Of a stretch of 64,000 nt of DNA, positions 29,791 to 38,474 are shown one piece after another. The translations under genes were made by a program, and so were the position numbers. Within the stretch, counting starts at the first letter, position 1. Each line of letters begins with the position of its first letter. The notes under the pieces are model-generated. The model worked only from the letters and a program-made list of their open reading frames with translations, was not told the origin of the DNA and searched no databases. The stretch spans positions 124,001 to 188,000 of the forward strand of contig NZ_RSED01000003.1 in assembly GCF_003933735.1 (NCBI RefSeq), read 5' to 3'. Origin of the DNA: Aquabacterium soli. Its GTDB lineage: Bacteria; Pseudomonadota; Gammaproteobacteria; Burkholderiales; Burkholderiaceae_C.

Positions 29791-29796
29791 CCTCAA

Positions 29797-29826
29797 ATTA
29801 TCAATGTGGTTTCCCACGCACGCCAA
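29797..29826 (-). promoter_or_regulatory. Candidate promoter of the PAS kinase gene
   Basis: Minus strand TTGGCG (29826-29821), 18-nt spacer, GATAAT (29802-29797). Predicted transcription start coincides with ATG 29790, which would make the mRNA leaderless. The same 147-nt region must hold the aceE promoter on the other strand. Confidence 0.4.
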
Positions 29827-29937
29827 TCCCGGAATTGAGGCTAAATTCGCCGTGGTTTGCACCATTTATCCATGGTGGCGAACATGGACCGGTGTCCATA
29901 CTGGGGTACCGGCCTTCATACTAAGGAGACTTCACCC

Positions 29938-32640
29938 ATGTCTGCTCTTGATCCGATCCCGTCCGCATCCATGGACATGGATCCCCAGGAAACCCGTGAA
30001 TGGCTCGATGCGCTGTCTGGCGTGATCGAGACCGAAGGCCGTGCCCGCGCCCACGATCTTCTGGAAAACCTGCTCGACCACGCCCGCCAGGCCGGCATCG
30101 ACATGCCGTTCTCGGCCAACACGGCCTACGTGAACACCATCGCGGTCGAGGACGAAGCCCACCACCCCGGCAACCTGGACATCGAAGAGCGCCTGCGCAG
30201 CTACATGCGCTGGAACGCCATGGCGATGGTGGTGCGGGCCAACCGCCACCACCCCGAAGACGGCGGCGACCTGGGCGGGCACATCTCGTCCTTCGCTTCG
30301 CTGGCCACGATGCTGGGCATCGGCTTCAACCATTTCTGGCATGGCGACCATGAAGGCCATGGCGGTGATCTGCTGTACATCCAGGGCCACTCGGCGCCCG
30401 GCATCTACGCCCGCGCCTACATGGAAGGCCGCATCACCGAAGAACAACTCATCAACTTCCGCCAGGAAGTCGGTGGCAAGGGCCTGTCGAGCTACCCGCA
30501 TCCCAAGCTGATGCCGGAGTTCTGGCAGTTCCCGACCGTGTCGATGGGCCTGGGGCCCATCACGGCCATCTACCAGGCCCGTTTCCTGAAGTACCTGCAT
30601 GCCCGTGGCATCGCCGACACCTCCAAGCGCAAGGTCTGGGTGTTCTGCGGCGACGGCGAGATGGACGAACCCGAATCGCTGGGTGCGATCGGCCTGGCCG
30701 CGCGCGAGAAGCTCGACAACCTGATCTTCGTCGTCAACTGCAACCTGCAGCGCCTGGACGGCCCGGTGCGCGGCAACGGCAAGATCGTGCAGGAGCTCGA
30801 GGGCGAGTTCCGGGGCTCCGGCTGGAACGTGATCAAGCTGCTGTGGGGCAGCTACTGGGATCCGCTGCTGGCCCGCGACAAGGACGGCATCCTGCGCAAG
30901 ATCATGATGGAGATGGTTGACGGCGACTACCAGGCCTGCAAGGCCAACGATGGCGCCTTCGTGCGGCAGCACTTCTTCGGCCGCGATCCGCGCACCCTGG
31001 AGATGGTGGCCCGCCTGTCCGACGACGACATCTGGCGCCTGAACCGTGGCGGCCATGATCCGCAGAAGGTGTATGCGGCCTACGACGCGGCCGTGAACCA
31101 CACGGGCCAACCCACCGTGCTGCTGATCAAGACGGTCAAGGGCTTCGGCATGGGCAAGAGCGGCGAGGGCAAGAACACCGCGCACCAGACCAAGAAGCTG
31201 ACGGACGAGGACATCAAGGTGTTCCGCGACCGCTTCAACATCCCCGTGGCCGACGAAGACATCGCCAAGCTGCCCTTCATCAAGCCGGCCGAGAACACGC
31301 CGGAGATGACCTACCTGCGCGAGCGCCGCGAGGCCCTGGGCGGCTACCTGCCCAAGCGCCGCCCCAAGGCCGACGAGCAGTTCAAGGTGCCCGAGCTCGA
31401 AGCCTTCAAGACCGTGCTCGAGCCCACGGCCGAAGGCCGCGAGATATCCACCACCCAGGCCTTCGTGCGCTGCCTGACCCCGCTGCTGCGCGATGCGCAA
31501 CTGGGCCCGCGCATCGTGCCCATCCTGGTCGACGAGGCCCGCACCTTCGGCATGGAAGGCCTGTTCCGCCAGATCGGCATCTACGCCCCTGAAGGCCAGA
31601 AGTACACCCCGGTCGACAAGGACCAGGTCATGTACTACCGCGAGGACAAGGCCGGCCAGATCCTGCAGGAGGGCATCAACGAGGCGGGCGGCATGAGCTC
31701 GTGGATGGCGGCGGCCACGTCGTACTCCACGAACAACCGCATCATGGTGCCGTTCTACATCTACTACTCGATGTTCGGGCTGCAACGCATTGGCGACCTG
31801 GCCTGGGCGGCCGGCGACATGCAGGCGCGCGGCTTCATGCTGGGCGGCACCTCCGGGCGCACCACGCTCAACGGCGAAGGCCTGCAGCACGAAGACGGCC
31901 ACAGCCAGCTGTGGGCCGGCTCCATTCCCAACTGCCTGAGCTATGACCCCAGCTTCGCACACGAAGTGGCCGTGATCATCCAGAACGGCATGAAGCGCAT
32001 GGTCGAGCAGCAGGAGAACGTGTTCTATTACCTGACGCTGCTCAACGAGAACTACGCCCAGCCCGGCCTGCGCCAGGGCACCGAGGCCGAGATCATCAAG
32101 GGCATGTACCTGCTGCAGGAGGGCGAGCTGAAGGGCGCGCCCAGCGTGAACCTGCTGGGCTCGGGCTCGATCCTGCGCGAATCGATCGCCGCACGCGACC
32201 TGCTGGCCAAGGACTGGGGCGTGAGCGCCAACGTGTGGAGCTGCCCGAGCTTCAACGAACTGGCCCGCGACGGCCAGGCCGCCGAGCGCTGGAACCTGCT
32301 GCACCCCGGCCAGACGGCGCAGGAAGCCTTCGTGACCAAGCAACTGGGCGCGCATCAGGGCCCCGTGGTGGCCTCCACCGACTACGTGAAGGCCCTTCCG
32401 GAGCAGATCCGCGCCTACATCCCCAAGGGGCGCAGCTACAAGGTGCTGGGCACCGACGGTTTTGGCCGCAGCGACTTCCGCTACCGCCTGCGTGAGCACT
32501 TCGAGATCAACCGCCACTACATCGTCGTGGCCGCGCTCAAGGCGCTGGCCGATGACGGCGTGCTGCCGATCGACAAGGCCGCGCAAGCCATCGCGAAGTA
32601 CGGCATCAACGCCGACAAGATCAACCCCCTGTATGCCTGA
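29938..32640 (+). CDS. aceE: Pyruvate dehydrogenase E1 component, homodimeric type
   Basis: 900 aa. Thiamine diphosphate-dependent decarboxylation of pyruvate and reductive acetylation of E2. The TPP/Mg site GDGEMDEPES starts near residue 239 with NCNLQRLDGPVRGN about 30 residues later. The N-terminus with LLDHARQAGIDMPFSANT and DEAHHPGNLDIEERLRSYMR is typical of E. coli-type E1. ATG 29938 has a strong ribosome site AAGGAG at 29923-29928; upstream in-frame ATGs lack one. First gene of the aceE-aceF-lpdA operon, with 11 nt to aceF. Confidence 0.98.
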   Translation: MSALDPIPSASMDMDPQETREWLDALSGVIETEGRARAHDLLENLLDHARQAGIDMPFSANTAYVNTIAVEDEAHHPGNLDIEERLRSYMRWNAMAMVVRANRHHPEDGGDLGGHISSFASLATMLGIGFNHFWHGDHEGHGGDLLYIQGHSAPGIYARAYMEGRITEEQLINFRQEVGGKGLSSYPHPKLMPEFWQFPTVSMGLGPITAIYQARFLKYLHARGIADTSKRKVWVFCGDGEMDEPESLGAIGLAAREKLDNLIFVVNCNLQRLDGPVRGNGKIVQELEGEFRGSGWNVIKLLWGSYWDPLLARDKDGILRKIMMEMVDGDYQACKANDGAFVRQHFFGRDPRTLEMVARLSDDDIWRLNRGGHDPQKVYAAYDAAVNHTGQPTVLLIKTVKGFGMGKSGEGKNTAHQTKKLTDEDIKVFRDRFNIPVADEDIAKLPFIKPAENTPEMTYLRERREALGGYLPKRRPKADEQFKVPELEAFKTVLEPTAEGREISTTQAFVRCLTPLLRDAQLGPRIVPILVDEARTFGMEGLFRQIGIYAPEGQKYTPVDKDQVMYYREDKAGQILQEGINEAGGMSSWMAAATSYSTNNRIMVPFYIYYSMFGLQRIGDLAWAAGDMQARGFMLGGTSGRTTLNGEGLQHEDGHSQLWAGSIPNCLSYDPSFAHEVAVIIQNGMKRMVEQQENVFYYLTLLNENYAQPGLRQGTEAEIIKGMYLLQEGELKGAPSVNLLGSGSILRESIAARDLLAKDWGVSANVWSCPSFNELARDGQAAERWNLLHPGQTAQEAFVTKQLGAHQGPVVASTDYVKALPEQIRAYIPKGRSYKVLGTDGFGRSDFRYRLREHFEINRHYIVVAALKALADDGVLPIDKAAQAIAKYGINADKINPLYA

Positions 32641-32651
32641 GGCCGTCCGTC

Positions 32652-34043
32652 ATGCCTTTGATTGAATTGACCGTGCCCGACATCGGTGACGTGACCGATG
32701 CGGCCGTGATTGAACTGCTCGTCAAACCCGGCGATACCGTCAAGCCCGAGCAAAGCCTGATCACCATCGAATCCGACAAGGCCTCGATGGAGGTGCCGTC
32801 GTCCCAGGGAGGCGTGCTCAAGGAACTGCGCGTCAAGCTGGGTGACAAGGTGAGCCAGGGCTCCGTCATCGCCGTGCTTGAATCTGGCGCCGCCGACGTG
32901 TCCGCCACCGAGGCCGCGCCTGGGGCAGTGGAGGGCGGTGTTGCAGCACCCAGCCCTGCACCGGCCGCCGCGCCTGCCGCAGCACCCGCGGCGCCGGCCG
33001 TGCCTGTGGCGGGGCCTGCGCCTGTGCCGGCTGCTGCTTCCACCTCTGCGCCGGCCGAGCGCACGCACCCAACGGCATCGCTGGCCTCCGCCGAGCCGCC
33101 AGCGCCTGAGGGAGGCGTTCCCCATGCCTCGCCGTCCGTGCGCCGCTTTGCGCGTGAACTGGGTGTGGCGCTGGACAAGGTGCCTGGCTCCGGTCCCAAG
33201 GGGCGCATCACCCATGTCGATGTCCAGAACTTCGTCAAGGGGGTGATGGCGCTTGGCGCGGCACCTGCCGCAGCAACTGCCAGCCCGGCCGGCGCTGCCG
33301 ACCTGGGCGGCATGACCCTGCTGCCCTGGCCCAAGGTGGATTTCGCCAAGTACGGCCCCATCGAGCGCCAGCCACTGTCGCGCATCAAGAAGCTGTCGGG
33401 TGCCAACCTGCACCGCAACTGGGTGCGCATTCCCCACGTCACCAACAACGACGAGGCCGACATCACCGAACTGGAAGCCTTCCGCGTCAAGCTCAACGAA
33501 GAGCACGCCAAGAACGGCCCCAAGTTCACCCTGCTGGCCTTCCTGCTCAAGGCCTGTGCGGTGGCCCTCAAGCGCTTCCCGCAGTTCAACGCCTCGCTGG
33601 ATGGCGATGACCTGGTGCTCAAGCAGTATGTGCACATCGGCTTCGCGGCCGATACGCCCAACGGCCTGGTCGTTCCGGTGATCCGTGATGTGGACACCAA
33701 GAGCCTGGCCCAACTGGCTGCTGAAACAGCTGCGCTGGCCGCCAAGGCACGTGACGGCAAGCTCGCACCGGGCGACATGCAGGGCGGCACCTTCTCGATC
33801 TCGTCGCTGGGCGGGTTCGGGGGCACCACCTTCACGCCCATCATCAACGCGCCCGAGGTGGCCATCCTCGGCGTGTGCCGCGCAGCCATGAAGCCGGTGT
33901 GGAATGGCTCGGGCTTCGATCCCCGACTGATCGTGCCGCTGAGCCTGAGCTATGACCACCGCGTCATCGACGGGGCCTCGGCAGCCAAGTTCAACACCTA
34001 TCTGGCCAGCCTGCTGGCGGATTTCCGACGCGTGGTGGTGTAA
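32652..34043 (+). CDS. aceF: Dihydrolipoamide acetyltransferase (PDH E2)
   Basis: 463 aa. One lipoyl domain (1-80) with lipoyl-Lys43 in ESDKASME, an Ala/Pro-rich linker (about 85-155), an E1/E3-binding domain near 158-196 (ASPSVRRFARELGV, GSGPKGRITHVDV) and a catalytic domain with DHRVIDGASAAKF near the C-terminus. It transfers the acetyl group from lipoate to CoA. Only one lipoyl domain here, where E. coli has three; a second copy is fused to LpdA in the same operon. 3 nt separate it from lpdA. Confidence 0.97.
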   Translation: MPLIELTVPDIGDVTDAAVIELLVKPGDTVKPEQSLITIESDKASMEVPSSQGGVLKELRVKLGDKVSQGSVIAVLESGAADVSATEAAPGAVEGGVAAPSPAPAAAPAAAPAAPAVPVAGPAPVPAAASTSAPAERTHPTASLASAEPPAPEGGVPHASPSVRRFARELGVALDKVPGSGPKGRITHVDVQNFVKGVMALGAAPAAATASPAGAADLGGMTLLPWPKVDFAKYGPIERQPLSRIKKLSGANLHRNWVRIPHVTNNDEADITELEAFRVKLNEEHAKNGPKFTLLAFLLKACAVALKRFPQFNASLDGDDLVLKQYVHIGFAADTPNGLVVPVIRDVDTKSLAQLAAETAALAAKARDGKLAPGDMQGGTFSISSLGGFGGTTFTPIINAPEVAILGVCRAAMKPVWNGSGFDPRLIVPLSLSYDHRVIDGASAAKFNTYLASLLADFRRVVV

Positions 34044-34046
34044 GAC

Positions 34047-35906
34047 ATGGCCTTCATCGACATTCCCGTGCCCGATCTGGGCGACATCGCCGATGCGGCG
34101 GTGATCGAGATCCTCGTCAAGCCCGGCGACCGCATCAACGCGGAGCAGAGCCTGATCACCCTGGAGTCTGACAAGGCGTCCATGGAGGTGCCCTCGCCGA
34201 AAGGCGGCGTGGTGGGCGAGATCAGGATCAAGCTGGGCGACCGCGTGGGCCAGGGCCAGGTGATCCTGACGCTGGACGTGGAAGGGGCCGAGGCTTCTGC
34301 CACGGCGCCAGCACCGCCTGCGCCTGTGGCGGCTTCGGCCGCAACTCCCACGGCCCCGCCCGCGTCGACGGCCGCGCCCACACCGCCATCGCCCGCGCCG
34401 GCCCAGCCCAAACCGGGCCCGGCCGTCGATGCACCCGCTGAAACCGACTGCGATGTGCTGGTGCTGGGTGCCGGCCCTGGGGGTTACAGCGCTGCCTTCC
34501 GCGCGGCCGACCTGGGCCTGAAGGTGATCCTGGTGGAGCGTTATGCCGAGCTGGGCGGTGTCTGCCTGAACGTGGGATGCATCCCATCCAAGGCTCTGCT
34601 GCACGTGGCCGCCGTGATGGACGAGGTCCGCCACTTCGATGCGCTGGGCGTGAGCTATGGCGCACCGCAGCTGGACCTGGACAAACTGCGCGCCCACAAG
34701 AATGCCGTCACGGGCAAGCTCACCGGTGGCCTCAACGGCATGGCCAAGGCCCGCAAGGTGCAGGTGCTGCGCGGCTACGGCACGTTCATTGATGCGCACC
34801 ATCTGCAGCTCGAAGGCACCACCGGCACCGGCCAGGACAAGAACGGCGAGACGCGCACCGTGAGCTTCAAGCGCTGCGTCATCGCGGCGGGCTCGCAGGC
34901 CGTGCACCTGCCTTTCCTGCCCGAAGATCCCCGCATCGTGGATTCCACCGGTGCGCTGGCCTTGCCGCAGGTGCCAAAGCGCATGCTGGTCATCGGCGGC
35001 GGCATCATCGGCCTGGAAATGGGCTCGGTGTATGGCGCTTTGGGCACCAGCATCGATGTGGTCGAGATGAGCGACGGCCTCATGCCCGGGGCAGACCGCG
35101 ATCTGGTCCAGGTCTGGCAGAAGTTCAACGCCAAGCGCTTCGGCCGCGTCCTGCTGGGCACCAAGACGGTCGCCGCGCAAGCCACGGCCGAAGGCATCCG
35201 GGTGAGCTTCGAATCGGCCAAGGCTGGCGAAGCGGCGCCGGAGGCCGGCGTGTACGACCTGGTGCTGCAGGCCGTGGGCCGAACGCCCAACGGCAGGAAG
35301 ATCGGGGCAGACAAGGTGGGCCTCACGGTGAACGAGCGCGGCTTCATCCCCGTGGACGAACAGATGCGCACCAACGTGCCCAGCCTGTTCGCCATCGGTG
35401 ACATCGTGGGCCAGCCCATGCTGGCGCACAAGGCCACGCACGAGGGCCACGTGGCCGCTGAGGTGATCGCCGGCGAACTGCTGGGCGACGAGGCCCTGGC
35501 ACGCTCGGCCTTCGATGCGCGCGTGATCCCCAGCGTGGCCTACACGGATCCGGAGATCGCCTGGGCCGGGCTCACGGAAGAGCAGGCCAAGGCGCAGGGC
35601 AGGGCGATCAAGAAGGGCCTGTTCCCATGGGCTGCTTCGGGCCGCGCGCTGGCCAATGGCCGGTCTGAGGGCTTCACCAAGCTGCTCTTCGATGCCGAGA
35701 CCCACCGCATCGTCGGGGGCGGCATCGTGGGTACGCACGCTGGCGACCTGATCGGTGAAGTGGCCCTGGCGATCGAGATGGGCGCCGACGAAATCGACAT
35801 CGGCAAGACCATCCATCCGCACCCGACCTTGACCGAAAGTGTGGGCCTGGCTGCGGAAGCGGCGCATGGCACCTGCACGGACTTGATGCCGGTGCGCAAG
35901 CGCTGA
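34047..35906 (+). CDS. lpdA: Dihydrolipoyl dehydrogenase (PDH E3) with N-terminal lipoyl domain
   Basis: 619 aa. A lipoyl domain (1-80, Lys43 in ESDKASME) nearly duplicates that of aceF, then an Ala/Pro linker (about 85-128). The flavoprotein follows: FAD motif VLVLGAGPGGYSAAFRAA from about 134, redox disulfide GGVCLNVGCIPSKALLH near 171-187, NAD motif VIGGGIIGLEMGSVYGALG near 314, and C-terminal active-site His in IHPHPTLTE. It reoxidises dihydrolipoate. Lipoyl-E3 fusions are known in Betaproteobacteria and some other groups. The operon ends at the terminator 48 nt downstream. Confidence 0.97.
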   Translation: MAFIDIPVPDLGDIADAAVIEILVKPGDRINAEQSLITLESDKASMEVPSPKGGVVGEIRIKLGDRVGQGQVILTLDVEGAEASATAPAPPAPVAASAATPTAPPASTAAPTPPSPAPAQPKPGPAVDAPAETDCDVLVLGAGPGGYSAAFRAADLGLKVILVERYAELGGVCLNVGCIPSKALLHVAAVMDEVRHFDALGVSYGAPQLDLDKLRAHKNAVTGKLTGGLNGMAKARKVQVLRGYGTFIDAHHLQLEGTTGTGQDKNGETRTVSFKRCVIAAGSQAVHLPFLPEDPRIVDSTGALALPQVPKRMLVIGGGIIGLEMGSVYGALGTSIDVVEMSDGLMPGADRDLVQVWQKFNAKRFGRVLLGTKTVAAQATAEGIRVSFESAKAGEAAPEAGVYDLVLQAVGRTPNGRKIGADKVGLTVNERGFIPVDEQMRTNVPSLFAIGDIVGQPMLAHKATHEGHVAAEVIAGELLGDEALARSAFDARVIPSVAYTDPEIAWAGLTEEQAKAQGRAIKKGLFPWAASGRALANGRSEGFTKLLFDAETHRIVGGGIVGTHAGDLIGEVALAIEMGADEIDIGKTIHPHPTLTESVGLAAEAAHGTCTDLMPVRKR

Positions 35907-35953
35907 CACGGCAGCGCGTCCGGATTTTCCTTGCACGATGAGCAAGGCGCCCA

Positions 35954-35986
35954 ACGGCCAGCATCATGCTGGCCGTGTTCATTTTT
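35954..35986 (+). terminator. Rho-independent terminator of the pyruvate dehydrogenase operon
   Basis: ACGGCCAGC/GCTGGCCGT around ATCAT, then GTTCATTTTT. It ends the aceE-aceF-lpdA transcript. Confidence 0.9.
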
Positions 35987-36210
35987 GGCATGCGCAAGCG
36001 AACATGGGGGTGCAGATTCAGCGTTCAGAGGTGGCTTCATAAGCACCTCGAAGGCCACCCAATTCATGAAGACGAGGGGCATGGATGGGTAAAAAAATGC
36101 GAAGCGCGTTGCCCTCTGTGACTCGATTGCACAAAATCGAACGACGCCTGCAGCACTGGTGGCAGGCGGTGGACAACACCTCAAGACGACCCTAACAAGC
36201 AGAGCCCGTG
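35987..36210. other. Intergenic region before the orphan response regulator
   Basis: With the terminator this forms a gene-free stretch of about 300 nt after lpdA. I see no RNA gene or clear coding frame. A run of As with weak AT content near 36090-36100 is the only deviation; it presumably contains the promoter of the regulator gene, but no confident -35/-10 pair stands out. Confidence 0.4.
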
Positions 36211-36984
36211 ATGGATGCCGACCGACCTTTTCATCTCTACATCGCCGACGAAGACCCGATCCTGCGGGACATGTTGTCGAACTACCTTGAGAAGCAGGGC
36301 TTCATGGTCACCTCGACGGGCTCGATCGACGATCTGCTGCACCGCACCCGGCAGCTGCGCCCCGACCTGATCGTGCTGGACGCAGGCCTGTCCGGGCTGC
36401 GTGGCGCACAAGCCTGGGAGCGTCTGCAGGCCGAGGGCTTCCGTGTGCCGGTGGTCCTGATGACCTCATCGGAGCAGAGTGCCCAGCAGTTGAAAGAAGA
36501 GACGGGGGCCGACGATTGCTTGTGCAAGCCATTCTCCGTGCGCGATTTGTTCTCATGCGTGCAGGACGTGCTTCGTCAGGCCTCGTTCGTGCCGGGCACG
36601 CCCATGGACACGCATCGCCAGGTGAGGATCGGCGACTACAACTTCGTGGTGGCCTCACGTGTTTTGCGCCGCGGCGCATCGGTTCGTGTCCTCTCGTCGG
36701 TGGAGTACGCCCTGCTGACGGAGCTCACGTCCAATCCCGGGGTGGCCATCACGCGTGAGCAGTTGCTCGCCGCTTCGCACACCCGCAAGGACGCCGTGAT
36801 GCTGCGCACCATCGATGCGTCCATCATGCGTTTGCGCAAGGTGGTTGAGCCCGAGCCGGCATTCCCCCGCTACATCCAGACGGTGCGAGGCCATGGCTAC
36901 ATGTTCGTGCCGCAAGATCACGAGACTTGGCCTGTGGAGCATGCCCCCGCAGAACAGGCCGGGGGCGCTGCCCTGGTCAATTGA
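36211..36984 (+). CDS. Orphan OmpR/PhoB-type response regulator
   Basis: 257 aa from ATG 36211 (the preceding GTG 36208 is also in frame). Receiver 1-118: acidic Asp13/Asp15 in IADEDP, phospho-acceptor Asp57 in LIVLDAGL, Thr85-Ser86 and Lys106 in LCKPF. A winged-helix DNA-binding domain spans about 130-235, ending with the hallmark RYIQTVRGHGYMFVP. No histidine kinase gene is adjacent. It ends at its own terminator and is followed by an AT-rich palindromic region and the envelope operon starting at 37347, which it may control (inference from position). Confidence 0.92.
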   Translation: MDADRPFHLYIADEDPILRDMLSNYLEKQGFMVTSTGSIDDLLHRTRQLRPDLIVLDAGLSGLRGAQAWERLQAEGFRVPVVLMTSSEQSAQQLKEETGADDCLCKPFSVRDLFSCVQDVLRQASFVPGTPMDTHRQVRIGDYNFVVASRVLRRGASVRVLSSVEYALLTELTSNPGVAITREQLLAASHTRKDAVMLRTIDASIMRLRKVVEPEPAFPRYIQTVRGHGYMFVPQDHETWPVEHAPAEQAGGAALVN

Positions 36985-37027
36985 TCCCCTGGGGCGCCAG
37001 CCGCCTCGCACCGCGTCTTCAGCTTCG

Positions 37028-37056
37028 AGCGCCTCGCCCAGCGAGGCGCTTTGCTT
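37028..37056 (+). terminator. Rho-independent terminator of the orphan response regulator gene
   Basis: Perfect 10-bp stem AGCGCCTCGC/GCGAGGCGCT with a CCA loop, followed by TTGCTTTT. Confidence 0.88.
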
Positions 37057-37334
37057 TTGCGCGTCCAATACCCGAATTGATTCAATCTGCCTTTCACATA
37101 TTGAAGCTCAATATTGATGCGTGGAATATGGAGCGGTTTTATTTTCTGACGTCACCTTTGATGACATCGGAGCAGTCATTGTGATCCATGGTGATTGAAT
37201 TCAATTGAATTTGACGAAATCTGTGCGGATGATGATATTGAATAACCATGCATGAACAGACGGAAAATACGCCCAGTTATTGAATTCAAGTCGCGATTCT
37301 GAATATCTAGTATTGGTCACCCTCAACTCATCCG
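37057..37334 (+). promoter_or_regulatory. AT-rich regulatory region with repeated TTGAATTCAA palindromes
   Basis: About 280 nt, strikingly richer in A/T than the flanks and non-coding. The 10-bp palindrome TTGAATTCAA occurs at 37195-37204 and again at 37280-37289; the first overlaps a 14-bp palindrome AATTCAATTGAATT (37198-37211), and a related TTGATTCAA lies at 37077-37085. The spacing of 85 bp is close to eight helical turns. The second copy is about 65 nt before the start at 37347. This looks like operator DNA for a dimeric regulator; the OmpR-type regulator upstream is a candidate. Confidence 0.5.
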
Positions 37335-37346
37335 ATGGAGATGGCC

Positions 37347-37898
37347 ATGAGCAGCATCAATTCAGTATCTAAAACCCATGTCAGCACAGCCCAGGCTGCA
37401 TCGGGCGTTGCCAAACCATTGGGCAAGTTCGAAATCAATAGCAAGCAGTATGGCCCCACCGTCGCCACCGCCATTTCAGTGGCCGACACGGTTGGTGACG
37501 TGGCCAGCGCGGTCTACCGTTTCAGCGACAAGAGCCTGCAGGAGTTGGCCAAGCTGCCGAGCGAAGCCTATGACGTGGCCAAGGACGCCGTGAACACCGT
37601 CGGCAAGGCCGTCGATGCGGTAGAAGATGGGGTCGAGAGCGTGGCTCACGATGTGGTCTCCCTGGCCAGCAAGGGCATCAAGCAGGTCGAGAACGCCTAC
37701 GAGTCCGTCGAGCAGATGGCCACGAACGTCAGCAAGACCCTCAACGCCGGTCTGACGGTGGCCAACAAGGCCACCGACGTGGTGTCTGACGCCGTGACTA
37801 CCGTCGCCAAGGAGGTGGGCACAGCGGCCGCCACGGTGGCGGGCTGCGCGGCACTCGGGGTGGGCGCCGCAGCCTCCAAGTTCTCTGACCTGGTCTGA
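37347..37898 (+). CDS. Amphipathic helical protein of unknown function
   Basis: 183 aa from ATG 37347, which has GGAG six nt upstream; ATG 37335 in the same frame would overlap that site. After about 45 residues the protein is almost one continuous series of amphipathic helices, with 11-residue-like repeats (AYDVAKDAVNTVGKAVDAVE, SVAHDVVSLASKGIKQVENA) and ends in a short Ala/Gly-rich hydrophobic segment (AAATVAGCAALGVGAAA). The pattern resembles apolipoprotein-like or phasin-like surface-binding helices. There is no signal peptide. First gene of a four-gene operon, 16 nt before the lipoprotein gene. Function unknown. Confidence 0.8.
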   Translation: MSSINSVSKTHVSTAQAASGVAKPLGKFEINSKQYGPTVATAISVADTVGDVASAVYRFSDKSLQELAKLPSEAYDVAKDAVNTVGKAVDAVEDGVESVAHDVVSLASKGIKQVENAYESVEQMATNVSKTLNAGLTVANKATDVVSDAVTTVAKEVGTAAATVAGCAALGVGAAASKFSDLV

Positions 37899-37914
37899 TC
37901 GGGAGGGCCGAGCC

Positions 37915-38454
37915 ATGGGCCACGCAAGCATGCTCCGTCTGAGCATCAGCCTGCTCGCCATTGCAGGCTTGGGCGGCTGCTCTATCTTCAGTTCTGCCCC
38001 ACTGTGGGAGGTGGCCAAGGTGGCTGGCATGGCGGCCAGCACCAGCCTGGGTGTGAGCAAGGCCACCAACACGATCTACCAGCCCCACGAGCCGGTCAAC
38101 AAGGTGTGCATTGAATTCAACCGTGATACGCAGGTATCCGATTTCATACCCGCGCTGCAAGCAGAACTCAATTCCCGCCAGGTGCAAAGCAGGGTATATG
38201 AATCCGGCGTCGTCATGGATTCTTGTACGGTTTGGCTACGCTACAGCGCCTATATGCAGTGGGCCAGGCCGCCATTATCTGAAAACTACAAATCATATAT
38301 GACGGCCGCTACCCTGACATTGCAGGCGGATGACGGCCGGGTATTGGCCACTAGCAGTTATCAGACCAACGACGCGTTCAGCGTTGCGAAATGGACGTCC
38401 ACCCGCGACAAGATATCCCCGGTGGTCAAGGCCTTGATGACTGGCATCGAATAG
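37915..38454 (+). CDS. Lipoprotein of unknown function (Sbal_3080-like)
   Basis: 179 aa. Signal peptide with lipobox ending LGGC, lipidated Cys22. The mature part has two conserved Cys (KVCIEF and SCTVWLRY), an aromatic strand SAYMQWARPPLSENYKSYM and a strand pair with LQADDGRVLATSSYQTND, ending KISPVVKALMTG. The layout resembles the Sbal_3080 family of lipoproteins, whose function is unknown (moderate confidence). Base composition of the second half is clearly more A/T-rich than the neighbours, and a third TTGAATTCAA occurs inside the gene at 38111. Second gene of the envelope operon. Confidence 0.8.
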   Translation: MGHASMLRLSISLLAIAGLGGCSIFSSAPLWEVAKVAGMAASTSLGVSKATNTIYQPHEPVNKVCIEFNRDTQVSDFIPALQAELNSRQVQSRVYESGVVMDSCTVWLRYSAYMQWARPPLSENYKSYMTAATLTLQADDGRVLATSSYQTNDAFSVAKWTSTRDKISPVVKALMTGIE

Positions 38455-38474
38455 TGAACTGAAAGGAACGACCC

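Noticed and set aside
32517-35954. An open frame of over 1,100 codons on the minus strand opposite aceF-lpdA
   Set aside because: Long antisense frames are expected in high-GC DNA. The plus-strand genes have clear domains, and the antisense translation is low-complexity.
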